Below the pieces are notes generated by a model. That model ran no database searches, was not told the origin of the DNA, and was given only the letters and a program-made list of their open reading frames with translations. Positions 59,379-64,000 of a DNA stretch of 64,000 nt are shown piece after piece (the stretch's first letter is position 1; every line of letters begins with the position of its first letter). This DNA comes from Hoplostethus atlanticus (Eukaryota; Chordata; Actinopteri; Trachichthyiformes; Trachichthyidae), in the NCBI GenBank assembly GCA_034670405.1, contig JAXDDX010000190.1, positions 380,001-444,000 on the forward strand, given 5' to 3'. The position numbers were made by a program, and so were the translations under genes.

Positions 59379-60845
59379 TCACAAAACAAGCAAACCACTC
59401 ACATTTGCTCTGAAAGGGAATCCTTCATCTATTATATCAATAATGTCATCGCACATCACTGCAAATGTGTTAGCCAGTATGTGTCAAGATATCCAGGGCT
59501 CGCTTTTGACTGGAGTTATGTCACATCCTCTCCGAGCTTTGTGAGGAAATAGTCATAAATACTACCGGCACAGTTGGCTGGGTAAATGTGACCAAAAAAA
59601 AAAAAGGTCCACCCACACGGAGCGCCGAGGAGCGAGATGCAGTTCATCAGGTAAAAGGAAGCCGGTGGCATCGGAGTGGCTTTCTACCTGCTCGCAGTTT
59701 AGCTTGATTGACACACACATTGCTTAAAATCTTCAGTTAACAGAATAAATGAAGCTGTTCTCCTCCTTCATGACCAACAGCAGATGGAATGAAGATCGCG
59801 CCACTCTCATTTTTTACAGCTGTCAATAAAGTTTTTGGTTTGTGCGCTTGACTTGAAGCGAATCCCTCCGCTAGGTAGAGCGGGCGGCGTGCAGCAGAAC
59901 GGCTGCAGGGCTAAAAGAGTAGTGATGAAAACGCCTCAGGACCCGACAACAGCGGCGGGATCTATTTCCCATTTCTGTCATCATTTATTCATATGCTCTC
60001 ATTTATTTATGTTTAGCATTGAAATCAACTCAGAAAGAAGCTGCCGATTTGTCCAAAATACAACTACAACACCACAACACAACAACTTACAGTAGAAAGA
60101 GTTTAACTTCAGAGATTAGCAAAATAAAAGTTCAAAGGTCAGACTCCTGCGATCATGTGAGCGATCATGTGAGAGTGAAGCGCTAGGAAAATAAATAAAA
60201 TAAGAGCTATTATATTATAAGACAATATCCCCAAACACTCCCCGCAACACGGTTTTGCCATTTCCTCCCGTGAAACACTTTGTATCTGTAACACAAAATA
60301 AGTCGCCAAATGCCACGGAAAAGGTTTGGTTGACATTTGGCCACGCGCAGAAAATGAAGACTTGATGGGGTTTGTTTGTTTTCATGTTGCTGAAGCATCG
60401 TAAGCCGTAGCCACAGAGTGCAGCTAGTACTGGTTTATAGGAAGCAACTTCGAGTATGACCGCTCAGCTCGTGTGATGTGTTATTTTCGTCGGTTTCATC
60501 ATGTTTCTTCCCTCCTCCTATTATTTCTCGTCAGCATAATCAATCTCATGCTCGGTTTGGAAGGATTGTGTGTTTGAACTGATCGTCTGGATGTCTTGTC
60601 AGTCTATCGTCAATTTCATGCTTCGTTTGTCTGGACTGTCGCATCATTTGGCCGATTGCAACAACACGATGCAAAGAAGGAATCTTCAGAATAAGAGCGT
60701 TTAATTGTGTTTCTTTATGTACGTACACAGGAAGGACCAACAACACCGACTACGGCACAAGCCATCCTCTGAGGACCTTTTGATCTGATTGGCTGATTGG
60801 CTCAGTTAGGCTGCATACCATCGAACCTCCATGTCCTGGATGTGA
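59379..60845. other. Intergenic stretch, no gene recognised
   Basis: An A run is at 59594-59605. No repeat with clear ends and no exon was recognised. Confidence 0.5.
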
Positions 60846-60935
60846 ATCTGGCCTGGGACCTTTGTCACATGTCACCCCCCCCCCCCTCTCTCTTTCCTCT
60901 AATAAAGGCAAAAATAATCTTTTAAAAAATAAAGC
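60846..60935 (+). mobile_element. SINE 3' region relic (CTAATAAAGGCAAAAAT type)
   Basis: GGCCTGGGACCTTTGTCACA, then TGTCACCCCC and a C run, then CTCTTTCCTCTAATAAAGGC and AAAAATAATC match the 3' body and tail of a frequent teleost tRNA-SINE. The head is missing or too diverged. Confidence 0.55.
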
Positions 60936-61214
60936 TACTTGTTGCACTAGGCAAAATACACCCGTCTTATCAACCTCAATGACAAAGTGGGGCTGCAACA
61001 GAGACGAGCGTCCCATCCCAACTGAGACGCCATAGAGTCACACTATTTGTCCAAATGAAATTCTGGTGTTGTTGGTGTACGGACACTGGCAGGAAGTGTT
61101 CTCCGCCCACAGGAAGTGACAGATTGAGCAGCAGAAAGCGAGCAGCTACAGGACTTCTGGGTATTGAAGTTCAAATTTTCCAAATAGTTACCTCTTGCTG
61201 CCATTTGGGGCCGA
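60936..61214. other. Short intergenic interval
   Basis: Nothing recognised apart from the start of an open frame that runs into the palindrome at 61230. Confidence 0.4.
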
Positions 61215-61229
61215 GTGCAGCTTTAAAGG

Positions 61230-61395
61230 TCGCTCTCAACCGGCACCACGGAGGCCCGAGAGTCTCCAGGCTTCAGTCCAACCGATCGCTGTCACTGACC
61301 GAAGGTGTGCAAATCAGTGAAATCGGGCTGCCGAGGTCATTGGTTTGGAAAGAAAACCTGCAGACTCTCGGGCCTCGATGGCACATGGTTGAGAA
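61230..61395. repeat. Foldback sequence with arms of about 60 bases
   Basis: The left arm (GCTCTCAACCGGCAC, GAGGCCCGAGAGTCTCCAGG) and right arm (CCTGCAGACTCTCGGGCCTC, GTTGAGAAG) are inverse complements with scattered mismatches around a loop of about 45 bases. It is probably a small MITE. It explains part of the 167-codon open frame at 61055-61558, which is not supported as a gene. Confidence 0.75.
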
Positions 61396-61410
61396 GCCCA
61401 GATGCATTAT

Positions 61411-64000
61411 GGGATACGCTGGGCGGACCAGAGTGACGTCATCCCCGGAGCTCCCCTGCTTCATGGACACGATCCATCACCCCTCTCAATCGGCTCACCT
61501 CCGTTTCTATGGAAGTGATGAGTCAGCGCCTATTGACGATAAACCATTTCATTGGTGATGTTATAAACCCCCCCACCCCCTCCACCCATCAGCCTCTCCA
61601 CCCAAACACAGATCTGTCCTCTAATTGTGGTCCTGTCTATCTAGTAACGTCTCCCAGATTAGCTCTGCTCGCTTCACCGATAAACCTAGAGTACGTTTTA
61701 GTTCTGCTTGTTTGATCGTTGGAGTCGGAGAAAAGCTTTCAGCGGTGGCGTCCCGTGACTTTCAGACATCCTGCGCCACACCAGGTGCTGAACCGTCCAA
61801 CCAGGAGACGGCATGACGACTCTGGACAACGCTAACGCTAATTCTCTGCACAAGAAGGCAACACAACTGAACGCCGGAGGACAGGAGGGAGATTCTCTGC
61901 CAGCCTCTCCTCAGCGCTGACATCATGCAGCACCACCACCCCCCCCCCCCCGGTTCAAAGATACAAGTCTTTCAACCCTAGTCGCTGTTTGATCCACTGG
62001 AAATAAGAAACAGCGTGTTGTATCCAGGCAACAAGTTCGTTGCCAGGTGACAGATACAGAGGTCCTGAGACCAGAGACTGTGTGCATGTGACAACTCACA
62101 CATGACGAGCCAGAACATCAGGCGCCTCCTGCAACTCAGACTTCTTTGATAAGCATTGATCGGCTTCACCGCGAAGGTACCGGTGAACAATAGGACAAAG
62201 TGTGTGAGCTGCACCTTGAAGACAAACGACTCCCAAACGTAAAAAAACAACAACATATGAACGTTGATTGCGGGCCCTGATCTCTGCACCTGTCATGGAC
62301 CTTAATCAGCTTGGCTAATTGGTGCAGCGAATCACGACGCAGGCAGAGGAGGCGGCTTATCCACCAGACGTATCCACCAGCAAATATGAAAACCGCCATA
62401 AGTGGTGGGATTATCAAACGTTGTCTCTGCCAGAACACTGGGGCCTTTCATGTGGCAGCCATGAGCCGCGATAATGATCGTTTCCAAATCCACCGCCGCC
62501 ATTAAAGTCTTCCACCCCCCCCCCAAGCTGTGAGGCGACGGGGTACTTTTACTTTGATTAGATGCAGTTGCGTTAGCAGGGGGCATTTGTTTACAGTAAA
62601 AACTCTCATTTGTGAGGCAAATATTGGACAGCAGATTGTTTTATTTCACTAATGAGCAAGATGAAGGCGGCTCCTAGCCACTTATGAGTCCTTTTTTGTT
62701 TTGCTGCTAAATGCAGCTTCGATATTGTGATGGAATTAACAAATTGCATGTTTTGGATTTCTTTTTTTCATGAAAGTGAACTAGTAACAATACTAAAGAT
62801 CCACAAACCCCCATATAACCCCTGATCCTTCAAATGAGATGTTGCACAGAAACATCACAGAATGCTTCGAAACCCAAAACAACCCTAGTTGTGTCCCATA
62901 GCAAAGAACGCCACGGCCACATCAGGTTCATACCGGCGTCGCCGCCACACTCAGGCTTTTGCTGCCATCCTCTTGTCATAGCTGGTAGATGCGAGATTTA
63001 AAAAAGAAGCAGCCAGACATGGTCCTAATCTGCCACGCTCCGTCTCTCCACTGGGAAATCCTATTCCTGGTGTGTCTTGAACTGGAGTAGCCCCGGCTGC
63101 AGACAGCCTGAAGGACATCGGAGACTTGATTCAGAAGGTGGTTGGCAGAAAACATCCGAGACCAACTGGAACATGCAGGAACTGAATGGACAGAGTTTAA
63201 CCCCAGACTAGCGCTAGCAGGGTAGCACCCAAAACCCTTCATTTCAACTAGGAACTGATGATGATGAGTGTGTGGAGGCGTGTTTCAGTTGTGGCTGGGT
63301 AGACATAGATATTAGTCTCAGATGGAATAAGGTGGTGTCGGGGGGGAGAGGAAGGTGGAGGGGGGCCCAGAGTCACCTCCTCCTTATGCACAGGGCCCAT
63401 GATTCCTAGCTCCGCCCCTGGATGTGACAGGGAAGCATGACGGTAGTACACCGTGTGATAAACTAGCTTTAACAACTCCTACTGCTAAAGTGACCCTTAA
63501 TACTTTGGGACGTGGCGGTCGGAGGACGATAGACAAAAGGACAACAAGAAACCTCGACTGTAGGGTAACTGAGTTTAAACCCCCCTTCATCACATTTCAT
63601 GATACACAACACACTCTTGTGCTGTGCTATGGATTACTGCTACATCCTGTTTGTAACAAGATCCGATGTCTCTCTAAATATTTATCTTTTGGAAGAAAAC
63701 CCCCCAGAAAAAAACAACTAGATAGTAAAGAAACTACTTTAATAATTGCTCATAATGGCGTTGTGGCAGTTTAGCGTGTTTACAGCTCACAGCCTGTTTT
63801 ACTTTACAGGTATCAGTCAAAAGTGAGGATGACTTGGTCTCTATACAGCTCTGCCCCAAATCTGGGAGTCTGTCATTTTGGTGGTGGCACTCTCTCCTAA
63901 TAGTGTGGACTGGCAGACTCCTGGTGGTTAGGAGGTCGAATCCCTGTGAGGACATACCTGTTGAAATATCCTAAATATGTAACCTCCATCTGCTCCGAAG
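61411..64000. other. Intergenic stretch to the window end, no gene recognised
   Basis: C runs occur near 61566, 61940 and 62515. At 63363-63420, GGGCCCAGAGTCACC, GCACAGGGCCCATGATTCC and TAGCTCCGCCCCTGG resemble one end of a hAT-type element read in reverse (CAGGGGCGGAGCTAGG), with no partner end found. Near 63915-63950 a SINE-like B box (AGGTCGAATCCC) is present. No exon is supported. Confidence 0.5.

Noticed and set aside
61055-61558. 167-codon frame on the plus strand
   Set aside because: It spans a palindromic MITE-like sequence and shows no protein family features.

Overview
This window is vertebrate nuclear DNA, most likely from a teleost (ray-finned) fish and probably a percomorph. It has one multi-exon, GT-AG spliced gene in a background dense with CA/GT, GA/CT, TAA and GATA microsatellites. 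It also holds tRNA-derived SINE fragments, Tc1/mariner and PIF/Harbinger relics, and several foldback MITE-like elements. No prokaryotic gene organisation, CRISPR array, rRNA gene or intact tRNA gene was seen. Species cannot be fixed from the sequence alone.

The only protein-coding gene I can support is the 3' part of kcnc2, encoding the Shaw-type voltage-gated potassium channel Kv3.2, on the + strand. A large exon (13166-14099) encodes S1 to S6, the pore and the start of the C-terminal tail. A 171-base exon (15768-15938) continues the tail. Two alternative last exons follow, both in the same splice phase: a proximal one (19400-19545, tail starting GYEKSRS and ending IPSIL) and a distal one (20521-20582, tail starting DNCKEVV). 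The first coding exon (cytoplasmic T1 tetramerisation domain) is not in the window, so bases 1-13165 are read as the 3' part of a long intron 1.

Layout: 1-13165 is intron 1, with many microsatellites and a few SINE or dispersed-repeat fragments. 13166-20582 holds the exons; intron 3 carries a CTG repeat, a MITE, a TGCC tetranucleotide array and a CAC array just before exon 4. 20583 to about 22.4 kb is the probable 3' UTR of the distal isoform, and UTR-like sequence continues to about 24 kb. From about 24 to 64 kb no gene was recognised. That part holds foldback elements (24.1, 26.4, 32.5, 33.3, 52.5 and 61.2 kb), minisatellites (30.6, 31.2 and 38.6 kb), a Tc1-like relic (37.8 kb), a PIF/Harbinger relic retaining pieces of both of its genes (47.7-49.2 kb), a second Tc1-like end (59.1 kb) and tRNA-type SINE relics.

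The most interesting points are the conserved choice of Kv3.2 C-termini and the repeat-loaded intron in front of exon 4; a four-copy MITE family with a shared terminal inverted repeat, one copy inside kcnc2; the Harbinger relic, in which two convergent genes have been joined tail to tail by internal deletion; and a near-perfect 70-base-arm palindrome at 52.5 kb. No clearly undescribed biological system was found. The long open frames over minisatellites are artefacts of repeat periodicity.
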